Assembly: GCA_002421405.1 (NCBI GenBank)
Contig: DIJY01000082.1
Location: 3,245 to 25,385 of the forward strand
Direction of reading: 5' to 3'
From: Caryophanales bacterium UBA5632
GTDB taxonomy: Bacteria > Bacillota_I > Bacilli_A > Izemoplasmatales > Hujiaoplasmataceae
DNA: 22,141 bases
Under the pieces are notes generated by a model, which was not told the DNA's origin, made no database searches, and saw only the letters and a program-made list of their open reading frames with translations. Each line of letters starts with the position of its first letter. Positions within the stretch are counted from its first letter, which is position 1. Shown here piece after piece: positions 15,576 through 22,141 of this stretch. Position numbers and translations under genes: made by a program.

Positions 15576-16664
15576 ATGAAAAAAATCATCGTTTTTATCT
15601 GCTTATCATTCCTGCTTTTTACTTCTATTTCTTGCGATTCAAATTCAAACTTATCTGGGATGTCTGATGGCGAAGGGTTAGACTATTTTTTATCACGAAT
15701 TCGTCTCAATATTGAAAATCAGGGTGGCTATATCTCAAACAATATATTTGTGAAAACAGTTTACTCAAAGGAAAACCAATTTAAGTCTCTCACCGCTTCA
15801 AGTATTTATGCTCACTTTTCAACGGATTCATTTGATAGAATCGACACCCTTGGATTTCATAATTCAAATGGATTATGGGAAACTTATTTCACAAAAGATG
15901 AAACATTCATGCGAATGTCAACTGACAATAACACGCGTTACATTGACTACTCAACCAAACCAGATTATGAAATAATCGCCGGAAATGAAAAAAACGTATT
16001 GCGATATCCTTCAGAACTTGGAGCAAAAAAAGTGAAGTTTAATGGTCTAAGCCGTTTTGAAGCGAGTTTAAATAAAGATGAATTACAAGAAAGTGATTGG
16101 CTTTATAATATTCAAATTCCTTTTATGTATCTTTATTCATACATCGATAATTTTAAAGATTTCCGATTCAAAGCCGAATTCACCTTTGAACCGCACGGCA
16201 TTTACAATCCCAATTATGTTTTACAACTTTATTGTGAATGGCGCTTTCCACTCGACGCCGAATATAATTATGAACTGCATATCTACTCAATGACAACCAA
16301 TTACTATCTTTCTGAATCAGGTTCTTTAGATCCAACACTCACAAATCCAAATCAACAAGATATCGTGGCGATTAATCCCATTTATATAACGCGTTTTCGT
16401 AATGCAGGCGAATACGTAAGGTATAATGCCAGTATTGTCCAAGATTGTTATTTTGGTTTCTTTTTTGAACCCGGGATTTATGAGTTAATCAATATGAATA
16501 TAGAGAATCCATTTTCTTATCAACTCTATAACAGCCAAAAGGAGCTGCAATTCATCGATAATCATACAATGAATGTTTATACGAGAGGCTACTATTATTT
16601 AAAGGTTACGGACTATATCGAACCCACCCTCTATTATGGGTGGTTCCAAAAATTAAATCCTTAA
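15576..16664 (+). CDS. Putative lipoprotein of unknown function
   Basis: A 362-residue protein not recognised as any known family. It starts with a lipoprotein signal peptide: two Lys, a hydrophobic stretch (residues 4-15), then SISC with Cys20 as the likely lipidated residue. The mature part is rich in aromatic residues, Asn, Ser and Tyr, has no further membrane segment or repeat, and looks largely beta-structured. It should be anchored on the outer face of the membrane. ATG 15576 is preferred over the in-frame ATG at 15558 because it places the signal peptide at the very start and has GAAGTGAT at a proper distance. It is a single-gene unit with its own promoter and terminator. Confidence 0.8.
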   Translation: MKKIIVFICLSFLLFTSISCDSNSNLSGMSDGEGLDYFLSRIRLNIENQGGYISNNIFVKTVYSKENQFKSLTASSIYAHFSTDSFDRIDTLGFHNSNGLWETYFTKDETFMRMSTDNNTRYIDYSTKPDYEIIAGNEKNVLRYPSELGAKKVKFNGLSRFEASLNKDELQESDWLYNIQIPFMYLYSYIDNFKDFRFKAEFTFEPHGIYNPNYVLQLYCEWRFPLDAEYNYELHIYSMTTNYYLSESGSLDPTLTNPNQQDIVAINPIYITRFRNAGEYVRYNASIVQDCYFGFFFEPGIYELINMNIENPFSYQLYNSQKELQFIDNHTMNVYTRGYYYLKVTDYIEPTLYYGWFQKLNP

Positions 16665-16665
16665 T

Positions 16666-16699
16666 AAAAATGCTTGCCCTCAGGGACAAGCGTTTTTTT
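16666..16699. terminator. Bidirectional terminator
   Basis: GCTTGCCC (16672-16679) pairs with GGGACAAGC (16683-16691) with one bulged A and a TCA loop. A five-A run precedes and a seven-T run follows. It overlaps the stop codon region of the convergent esterase gene. Confidence 0.85.
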
Positions 16700-17618
16700 A
16701 CTTTAAATTAGCGCGAATGAAATCACATCGTTTAGCAAGTGACTCTTGAGTTATTTTGCTTTTTAATACAACATCATAGCCATGTACTGTTCCTTTTGTC
16801 GCATGCAATGTTGAAGGGACATTGGCCTTGATTAATCGATCATGGAACATCAGCCCTTCATCGACCAAACAATCAAATTCTGCCGTTTCAATATACACGG
16901 GTCCGATTCCGTGAATATTGTCATGAAGCATTGGAAAGGCATATTGATGAAGTCCATCGGTTCCATTTTTATAGAATACTTTATGAATCAATGGAAACAT
17001 GGACGCATTAAACATGGGTGTATCTGTATAATTTTTCCTTGAAGGAGTTGTGCTATCTTTAATTAATCCAGGATAAACTAACATCAGTGCTTTTAAGGGA
17101 TACTGTAAATGATCTTGATTATACAGGGATAAGCCACAAGCTATATTTCCCCCCGCAGAATCCCCTGCGAGTCCAAGTTGATTCGCTTCAAGTCCCAAAG
17201 CATCCGCATTCTCATACACAAATTGTAAAACATCGATGGCATCATAAAGTGCGGTTGGAAAGGCATATTTGGGCGCGAGTCGGTAATGAACCATCATGCC
17301 GACTGTTTGTGTCTTCTTAACAATATGACACAAATTTCGCTTGTGGATGTGAGTTGCACACATCATAAAGCCTCCACCCGGGAAATAGAGAAACCCACTC
17401 AATTTTCCTGTTGTGTTTTTGGGATAAAATAAATCCACTTTTACAAGACTTTGATCTCGTGTTTGTACCTGAATTTGTTTTCGAATGACACGTGATCCTT
17501 TGGGGGTAATAAAGTATGCAATCTTTAGCATTATATTTTCTAATTTCAATAGTGTTATTTTTTTTGACATATGCATATATTGCATCCACCAAAAGTCTTT
17601 GTGAATTGGATATTTCAA
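16698..17618 (-). CDS. Alpha/beta hydrolase, hormone-sensitive lipase (HSL) type esterase
   Basis: A 306-residue carboxylesterase-like enzyme. The catalytic triad is visible: Ser154 in GDSAG (152-156), Asp249 in ETAEFDCLVDEG and His279 in GTVHGY. The oxyanion loop that usually reads HGGGF is FPGGGF here (80-84): the Gly triplet is kept but the His is Pro. There is no signal peptide, so the enzyme is probably cytoplasmic; residues 21-38 are moderately hydrophobic and may be a cap helix. It most likely hydrolyses short or medium acyl esters; substrate unknown. It begins with TTG at 17618, supported by a strong SD (AGGGGAG), while no ATG nearby has one. It stands between a lipoprotein gene and the GGDEF-EAL gene; a role with the acyltransferase at 14110 is possible but only suggested by proximity. 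Confidence 0.88.
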   Translation of the reverse strand: MKYPIHKDFWWMQYMHMSKKITLLKLENIMLKIAYFITPKGSRVIRKQIQVQTRDQSLVKVDLFYPKNTTGKLSGFLYFPGGGFMMCATHIHKRNLCHIVKKTQTVGMMVHYRLAPKYAFPTALYDAIDVLQFVYENADALGLEANQLGLAGDSAGGNIACGLSLYNQDHLQYPLKALMLVYPGLIKDSTTPSRKNYTDTPMFNASMFPLIHKVFYKNGTDGLHQYAFPMLHDNIHGIGPVYIETAEFDCLVDEGLMFHDRLIKANVPSTLHATKGTVHGYDVVLKSKITQESLAKRCDFIRANLK

Positions 17619-17641
17619 AGTAATCTCCCCTTGTATAATAA

Positions 17642-17647
17642 ATTATA
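17642..17647 (-). promoter_or_regulatory. Possible -10 box of the esterase gene
   Basis: TATAAT on the minus strand, about 24 bases upstream of the TTG start, in an AT-rich stretch. No TG extension and no convincing -35, so this is the weakest promoter call here. Confidence 0.35.
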
Positions 17648-17767
17648 ATTCATCACTCATATATTAATTGTATCATAAAATTGGATACTTTCCAAGTTTC
17701 AAATTTCTATATTTTAAAAAAAATCCACCCTATTAATATATTGTTCAATTCCATCGTTTTTTTGAAA

Positions 17768-17798
17768 TGAAAAAGGAGAGCTCACTTGAGTTCTCCTT
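17768..17798 (-). terminator. Terminator of the GGDEF-EAL gene
   Basis: AAGGAGA (17772-17778) pairs with TCTCCTT (17792-17798), with an inner CTCA/TGAG stem. On the minus strand a T-run follows. The hairpin overlaps the stop codon. A short T-rich run on the other side may let it also work on the + strand. Confidence 0.75.
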
Positions 17799-20178
17799 AT
17801 TTTTGAATCAATACTTCTCCCACAATGTCAGGTGTTGAAGGCATGTAATAATAATAGCCTTGAACAAAATGACAATCTGTCTGTTTTAAATAACTGATAT
17901 GTTCTTCGGTTTCAATCCCCTCAGCCAATACGGTAAATCCAAGTAATTTCGTTAAATTGACGATGGCATTGAAAATCGGTAATCCGGTATCTGTCAGATA
18001 TTTCATACAGAATTGACGGTCAAGTTTCACCATATCAACGCGATATTTTGTTAAGTACGAAAGTCCAGCATGACCCGATCCAAAATCGTCAATCGCCGTA
18101 TGAATTCCGATTTTGACTAATTCAGTTAAAAAGTCATATGCGATTTGTTCTTTCCGAATCACGGCGCTTTCGGTCATTTCAATCCCTAGGTAATGGGCTT
18201 CGACATTGTATTCAAAAAGCAAAGATAGAATGTATTGCAATAAACCATCATCTTCGAGTTGATGAGATGATAAATTGACGAAAACAGGGACTAATTTTGC
18301 ACCTTGTAATTTCCATATCCCGATTTGTTCAATTACGTTTTTGAGAACAATACGCCCAATCATATTAATGATGCCGCCTTGTTCGGCTAAGGGAATGAAG
18401 ACACTCGGTGATATATTTTCATCTTTAATTCGTAATAAGGCTTCTATCGAAATGATTTCATTGGTGTCAATATTGACTTGCGGTTGATAGACGATTGTGA
18501 ACCCATCGTTTTTGATGGCTTGTTTCATTTTTTTAACAATCTCCATGTCATTCCGAATGATAACGTCCATCTTATCATTATAAAATTCAACAAAGTTTTT
18601 TCCCCGTTTTTTTGAGTAATACATTGCAATATCAGCTTTGCGAATGAGTTGTTCAATATCACTATCGTGTTCCGGAAATAAACTGACACCAATTCCAGAA
18701 TCCAAAGGGTATTCAATATGATCAACTTCAAAGGGTAGATCAAACATCGAAGCAACATTTTCTATCCAACTTCTTAAATCGACCATTGAATGATAACGAT
18801 GATACATAAAAAACTCATCGCCACCATATCTTGCAAAGAAAGTATCTTCATCTTTCAAGGTTTGGAAACGTTTGGTGAATGATTTTAACAACGCATCGCC
18901 AAAATTGTGGCCTAGCGTATCATTATAAGATTTGAATCCATCTAAATCAAAGAATACGACTGCTATTTTCTCAGCGGTTTTAATGACTTCAGTCAATTTT
19001 TCTATAAATGCCAATCGATTGGGGATCCCAGTCAAAAAATCAGTATACGCCATCGTCGCAATTCTTTTGTTCAAACGAATATTTTTATGGTTTTCATCGG
19101 TAATTCTTTTGGATAATCCATCCAGCGTTTGATACAATCCGGAAAAGACACTTTTTTCATCAATCAAACGGTGGGTGTTGGTCGATTCGACGTCCATGGT
19201 TGAGATTGCTTCATTTAAATCGCGTAAAGGTCGAAATATTTGAATGTATTGGGTAAAGAAATAGATTCCTGCAAAACTGATTCCCATGATAATAAAAATG
19301 ACAACCAAATAAATCCTTGTTTGATTATAAAATAGTAACGAGTATCCTAACGCTAATATTCCGACGATTTCATCATTTTCGTAAATCGGATAAGCTGCTT
19401 CTAATACCGTGCTATTTAATTGCGGATAATGCCATTCTGATGCAAGTGGCTTTCCCGAAAAAACCGTTTCATAATCTTCATCTCCACCATAATTCGCGCC
19501 GATATCATCTAAATCCGTATCAGCAATCGCAATATAATCTTGATCAACGATTAAAGCATAGAGAATACCAACATTATCGACAACGATACTTTCTAAGACC
19601 GCTTGGTATTCATACGGCGCTGTTTGTGATAAAACAAATTCTGCTCGAACCCCGACTTGAACGAAATAACCATCCTCTGCCATGAGATAAACAAATTTAA
19701 AATAATCGTCGCTATCAGTCGATTTGCGAATATTTTCGATGCGAACATCTTCTCCGCTCATCATAAAATCATAAATTGGATCTCCGACTTGGGCTGTCCA
19801 ACCGAGATACACGCCACTTGAATCATATAATACTACTCCCGTCGGGCTGTAAAAATAGATTAACTCAGAGTTAGATAATTCTGTCAATTGGAACAAATAA
19901 GCATTATCGATTAAATCACGATGCGCCATCACGATTCTAGCAGTCGTGAGGAGTGTCTCATCAATACTATCTAGCAATAATTTTTGATATTTAATGTTTT
20001 GCGTAATCGTCTCAGAATGTAATCTCGCTGTTTCAATGGCGTCCAATTGAAATTTTTCACGATATTGTGTAATCGTAATCGAATAGATTAAAAATGAAAG
20101 TGCAAAGATAAAAGCCGTTGTTAAAATCAACGGCAGCGCAAATATTCGTTTAAAGTTGATTGGTTTCATCCCTTGCAT
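17797..20178 (-). CDS. dCache-type sensor GGDEF-EAL protein
   Basis: A 793-residue membrane protein with both c-di-GMP synthesis and breakdown domains. TM1 is ~11-33. An extracytoplasmic region (~35-285), with a YALIVDQDYIAIAD / AAYPIYENDEIVGILALGYS pattern, is typical of a double-Cache sensor. TM2 is ~289-308, followed by a HAMP-like linker. GGDEF (~375-535) has FFDLDGFKSYND and an intact GGDEF at 452-456; the inhibitory-site position reads DEDT, so no I-site. EAL (~550-790) has EALLR (Glu579), Asn635, Glu667 in EMTES, Asp697-Asp698 in IDDFGSG, Lys718, Glu753 in AEGIET and Gln773, the full set for metal binding and hydrolysis. It may switch between activities; net direction cannot be told. 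ATG 20178 follows GGAGGA. Monocistronic; the ligand of the Cache domain is unknown. Confidence 0.93.
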   Translation of the reverse strand: MQGMKPINFKRIFALPLILTTAFIFALSFLIYSITITQYREKFQLDAIETARLHSETITQNIKYQKLLLDSIDETLLTTARIVMAHRDLIDNAYLFQLTELSNSELIYFYSPTGVVLYDSSGVYLGWTAQVGDPIYDFMMSGEDVRIENIRKSTDSDDYFKFVYLMAEDGYFVQVGVRAEFVLSQTAPYEYQAVLESIVVDNVGILYALIVDQDYIAIADTDLDDIGANYGGDEDYETVFSGKPLASEWHYPQLNSTVLEAAYPIYENDEIVGILALGYSLLFYNQTRIYLVVIFIIMGISFAGIYFFTQYIQIFRPLRDLNEAISTMDVESTNTHRLIDEKSVFSGLYQTLDGLSKRITDENHKNIRLNKRIATMAYTDFLTGIPNRLAFIEKLTEVIKTAEKIAVVFFDLDGFKSYNDTLGHNFGDALLKSFTKRFQTLKDEDTFFARYGGDEFFMYHRYHSMVDLRSWIENVASMFDLPFEVDHIEYPLDSGIGVSLFPEHDSDIEQLIRKADIAMYYSKKRGKNFVEFYNDKMDVIIRNDMEIVKKMKQAIKNDGFTIVYQPQVNIDTNEIISIEALLRIKDENISPSVFIPLAEQGGIINMIGRIVLKNVIEQIGIWKLQGAKLVPVFVNLSSHQLEDDGLLQYILSLLFEYNVEAHYLGIEMTESAVIRKEQIAYDFLTELVKIGIHTAIDDFGSGHAGLSYLTKYRVDMVKLDRQFCMKYLTDTGLPIFNAIVNLTKLLGFTVLAEGIETEEHISYLKQTDCHFVQGYYYYMPSTPDIVGEVLIQK

Positions 20179-20228
20179 TGATTCCTCCAGTAATAAATGT
20201 GCTCTTACAATTTTGACCGTATTTTTAA

Positions 20229-20237
20229 ATTATAACA
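20229..20237 (-). promoter_or_regulatory. Extended -10 promoter of the GGDEF-EAL gene
   Basis: TGTTATAAT on the minus strand, with a poor -35 (TAACAG). The predicted leader is about 44 bases and ends in the strong SD GGAGGA. Confidence 0.55.
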
Positions 20238-20307
20238 ATAAATTGTGGATTCTGTTACCTTTTTATAAAAGTATTTTAATAATGAATATATATCAATCCA
20301 ATTCTAC

Positions 20308-20338
20308 AAAAAAAAGTTGCTCGTTTGAACAGCTTTTT
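20308..20338 (-). terminator. Terminator of the Nudix gene
   Basis: On the minus strand AAAAAGCTGTTC pairs with GAGCAACTTTTT around an AAAC loop, with one mismatch and one wobble pair, followed by further T's. It separates the Nudix gene from the downstream GGDEF-EAL promoter. Confidence 0.75.
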
Positions 20339-20353
20339 ATCAATATTTTATAT

Positions 20354-20893
20354 TTATTCGGTTGAATGTTGACGATGTTTATCAGATATTTTCTTAATTG
20401 ATAAATAGTACTTAATGAACCTTAAGGCAGAGGAAGGGACAAAATCATCTCGATTGACGAAATCAATCATCTTCATTAATGAAATCCATTGATAATCGAT
20501 TGTCTCATTTTCTTGAAGGGTTATGGGTTGTATTTCTGAATGAACCATACAGACAAATCCAAAAACAAAACATGAATTAAACTTTTCTTTAAACAACTCG
20601 ATGAAATCGTCATCTTGAACAAATAGTCCGGTTTCTTCTAGCAGTTCACGCTTCGCTGCTATTCTTGGCGTTTCACCTTTTAGAACCGCTCCCGCAGTGA
20701 CTTCCCAGTAAAGAGGGAAAATCTTTTGTGAATCGCGCAATGTTACAAGACATTCGTTGTTTTGATTAATGGTATAAATTTCAACAATGTAATGATACTG
20801 ACCGTTCGGAATCTTTTCGCCACGAATTATATCTTTTCCAAGTCGATTTCCATCAATGTCATATGCGTCAAATAGTTCAGGTTGTTTCTCCAT
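20354..20893 (-). CDS. Nudix hydrolase
   Basis: A 179-residue pyrophosphohydrolase-fold protein with a perfect Nudix box at residues 68-90: Gly68, Glu74, Arg82-Glu83, Glu86-Glu87 and Gly89. The N-terminal part (ELFDAYDIDGNRLGKDIIRG, then YHYIVEIYTIN and CLVTLR) resembles the Nudix subgroup related to isopentenyl-diphosphate isomerase and YfcD; the latter can be hydrolases rather than isomerases. Substrate unknown: a nucleoside diphosphate derivative or a prenyl-type diphosphate are both possible. ATG 20893 has SD GAGGATTG. It has its own extended -10 promoter and terminator, between two unrelated genes on the same strand. Confidence 0.88.
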   Translation of the reverse strand: MEKQPELFDAYDIDGNRLGKDIIRGEKIPNGQYHYIVEIYTINQNNECLVTLRDSQKIFPLYWEVTAGAVLKGETPRIAAKRELLEETGLFVQDDDFIELFKEKFNSCFVFGFVCMVHSEIQPITLQENETIDYQWISLMKMIDFVNRDDFVPSSALRFIKYYLSIKKISDKHRQHSTE

Positions 20894-20921
20894 GATTCAA
20901 TCCTCAATTCTATTCAGACAC

Positions 20922-20930
20922 ATTGTATCA
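20922..20930 (-). promoter_or_regulatory. Extended -10 promoter of the Nudix gene
   Basis: TGATACAAT on the minus strand, identical to the acyltransferase promoter element, about 30 bases upstream of the ATG. No good -35. Confidence 0.55.
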
Positions 20931-20951
20931 CTGTCCAATGCTTTTTTCTAC

Positions 20952-20983
20952 CGAAAAAAAAGAAAAGGTGGCTTTCGCCACCC
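20952..20983 (-). terminator. Terminator of the TldE/PmbA gene
   Basis: On the minus strand GGTGGC-GAAA-GCCACC forms a stable tetraloop hairpin followed by TTTTCTTTTTTTT. It begins three bases after the stop codon. Confidence 0.9.
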
Positions 20984-20986
20984 AAA

Positions 20987-22141
20987 TTATATGATTTCCA
21001 TCTCTTTCAGTTTAATGTATTTCGGACCTTCATATCCTTCAATTTCTATGGTTTCTTTCGACAAAGAAAGTGACGATAAACTTTTTTCAATGTTTCCGCT
21101 AAATGAAAAGCCAGAAACAGGATGATGGAATCTTCCATCAAAATAGATTGCCAAACGAACTTCTCCGCCGATATACCCCGAATACATATCGATTTGAATT
21201 CCGGATAGAGCGATAATTTCTAAATGTGGTTTCTTCGTCAATTGTTCATAGTTCGATTTTCCTTTGGGAACAAAAATCGTTTTTAATGATCCAGAGGGCT
21301 TTATTCCCAAGTATTGAGCATATTGATTTACCCCATAATAATTCGTCAGTATTCCTTTTTCGATGACTTTAATGGGCGATAAAAGCACACCATCTTTATC
21401 AAAAGCATCGGCTTTTGAAGCGGGTTTTAATCCAATGTTTAAATAGTCGCCACTGACATCTTTTTGAATGGCATCCCCAATCACTTTATCCGTGTTTTGG
21501 CGATAGATTGAGTCATAAGAATAGTCTTCAATTAAATTTTCGAATAGGTTTTTCAAATCTTCATCTTTTAGTAAAACATCTACCTTTGTCACTTCTTTGA
21601 TTGCTTTCGCTTGATAGCGAACCGTGACATCTTTTAAAGCGTTTATCGCATCTTCTTTGATGAGTTCAAAGTCAATGGTATTATAAGTGTAGTATTTGTA
21701 AAGTTCGACCTTATGCGTTGAACCATCGTATGAAGGAATTGCTTCAACGTTGACTTTATGCAATGTCTTTTTGTAATCGATGCCTCTCGCTGAAACAATG
21801 TGATTGATTGTCGTCGTATGAAATAATTCTAAAGCGTTAAAACGAATATTGGGTTTTGATACGCTAAAGAAGGTTGAAGCAATTTGGTCTAAGAGTTCAA
21901 AAGGGGCTAACTCAAAAGGTGTTTGCGTCCAAGATCTTTTCCTTTCACCAACGACCAGATTATACTGTTTGTTTTTGATGAACGTCGCTGCAAAAGCAGC
22001 TTCTTCAATCTTATCTTCTAATTCCTTTTTCGTGAGTTTGTGACTCAGGGCAAAACTAGAGGATCCGGTATAAGAAACGCCTCCTTCGCTAAATTGTTTG
22101 TAAACCGTGATTTGATACTCGATTGTATTGACAATTCGCGT
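20987..22141 (-). CDS. pmbA: TldD/PmbA-family protein (TldE/PmbA-like), 5' end outside window
   Basis: The reading frame is open from the window edge at 22141 to the TAA at 20987, giving 384 residues without a true start. The C-terminal domain has the family landmarks: NIGLKPASKADAFDKDGVLL, GILTNYYGVNQYAQYLGIKPSG (the loop where relatives read TGN and similar), PHLEIIALSG, then SGYIGGEVRLAIYFDGRFHHPVSGFSFSGNI. No HExxxH zinc motif is seen, as expected for TldE/PmbA rather than catalytic TldD; with TldD it would form a protease that trims modified peptides or damaged proteins. The tldD partner is probably upstream beyond 22141, but this cannot be seen. Last gene of its unit, with a strong terminator. 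Confidence 0.88.
   Translation of the reverse strand, partial: TRIVNTIEYQITVYKQFSEGGVSYTGSSSFALSHKLTKKELEDKIEEAAFAATFIKNKQYNLVVGERKRSWTQTPFELAPFELLDQIASTFFSVSKPNIRFNALELFHTTTINHIVSARGIDYKKTLHKVNVEAIPSYDGSTHKVELYKYYTYNTIDFELIKEDAINALKDVTVRYQAKAIKEVTKVDVLLKDEDLKNLFENLIEDYSYDSIYRQNTDKVIGDAIQKDVSGDYLNIGLKPASKADAFDKDGVLLSPIKVIEKGILTNYYGVNQYAQYLGIKPSGSLKTIFVPKGKSNYEQLTKKPHLEIIALSGIQIDMYSGYIGGEVRLAIYFDGRFHHPVSGFSFSGNIEKSLSSLSLSKETIEIEGYEGPKYIKLKEMEII

Noticed and set aside
20987..21763. Separate 258-residue gene starting at 21763
   Set aside because: The same frame stays open to the window edge and the extra part continues the TldE/PmbA-like sequence; the TTG at 21763 has no SD.
1..22141. Mobile elements, CRISPR arrays, tRNA or rRNA genes
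   Set aside because: No transposase, integrase, terminal inverted repeats, spaced direct repeats, cloverleaf or rRNA-like stretch was found by eye.

Overview
The window is AT-rich, gene-dense chromosomal DNA from a low-GC Gram-positive-type bacterium (Bacillota/Mycoplasmatota). Purine-rich Shine-Dalgarno (SD) sites, TTGA.../TATAAT promoters and short hairpin-plus-T-run terminators are clear. Twelve or more genes end in TAA and one in TAG. Trp is written TGG and no gene reads through TGA, so the standard bacterial code applies, not the Mycoplasma code. The gene mix (PDH-type E2/E3, lipoate ligase, YtrA-type ABC operon, many small transcription units) would suit an Acholeplasma/Izemoplasma-like or Erysipelotrichia-like organism, but that placement is inference. 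No tRNA, rRNA, IS element, phage gene or CRISPR array was seen.

Layout. 1-1611 (+): the end of a 2-oxoacid dehydrogenase E2 gene, abutting the E3 gene lpdA. 1701-3631 (+): a YtrA-like operon (ABC ATPase, permease, short GntR repressor) with a good promoter and a dyad operator candidate. 3696-5474 (-): punA followed by lplA; lplA carries a one-base frameshift. 5580-6068 (+): a family-6-type hypoxanthine/uracil DNA glycosylase, divergent from punA. 6101-7588 (-) and 7871-9445 (+): two divergent membrane diguanylate cyclases, one 7TM-PAS-GGDEF and one TM-GGEEF-hemerythrin. 9495-10877 (-): a MATE exporter. 11047-12660 (+): a cytoplasmic-type gamma-glutamyltransferase. 12696-15390 (-): an HxxxDG acyltransferase followed by a DEAD-box helicase. 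15576-16664 (+): a lipoprotein of unknown function. 16698-17618 (-): an HSL-type esterase. 17797-20178 (-): a dCache-GGDEF-EAL protein. 20354-20893 (-): a Nudix hydrolase. 20987-22141 (-): a TldE/PmbA-like gene running off the edge.

Two themes link the genes. The first is cyclic-di-GMP: three proteins with intact catalytic motifs and three different sensory modules lie within 14 kb. One carries a complete seven-ligand di-iron hemerythrin domain, which would tie c-di-GMP output to oxygen or redox state. The second is lipoate and 2-oxoacid metabolism: E2, E3 and the lipoate ligase that would modify E2, with the ligase frameshifted. Nucleobase handling (punA, DNA glycosylase, Nudix) is a weaker third theme.

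From about 3.3 to 17.6 kb, transcription units alternate strand almost gene by gene. Each of the five convergent junctions is only 32-64 bp and is filled by a hairpin with an A-run on one side and a T-run on the other, that is, a shared bidirectional terminator. Most promoters are of the extended -10 type (TGnTATAAT or close).
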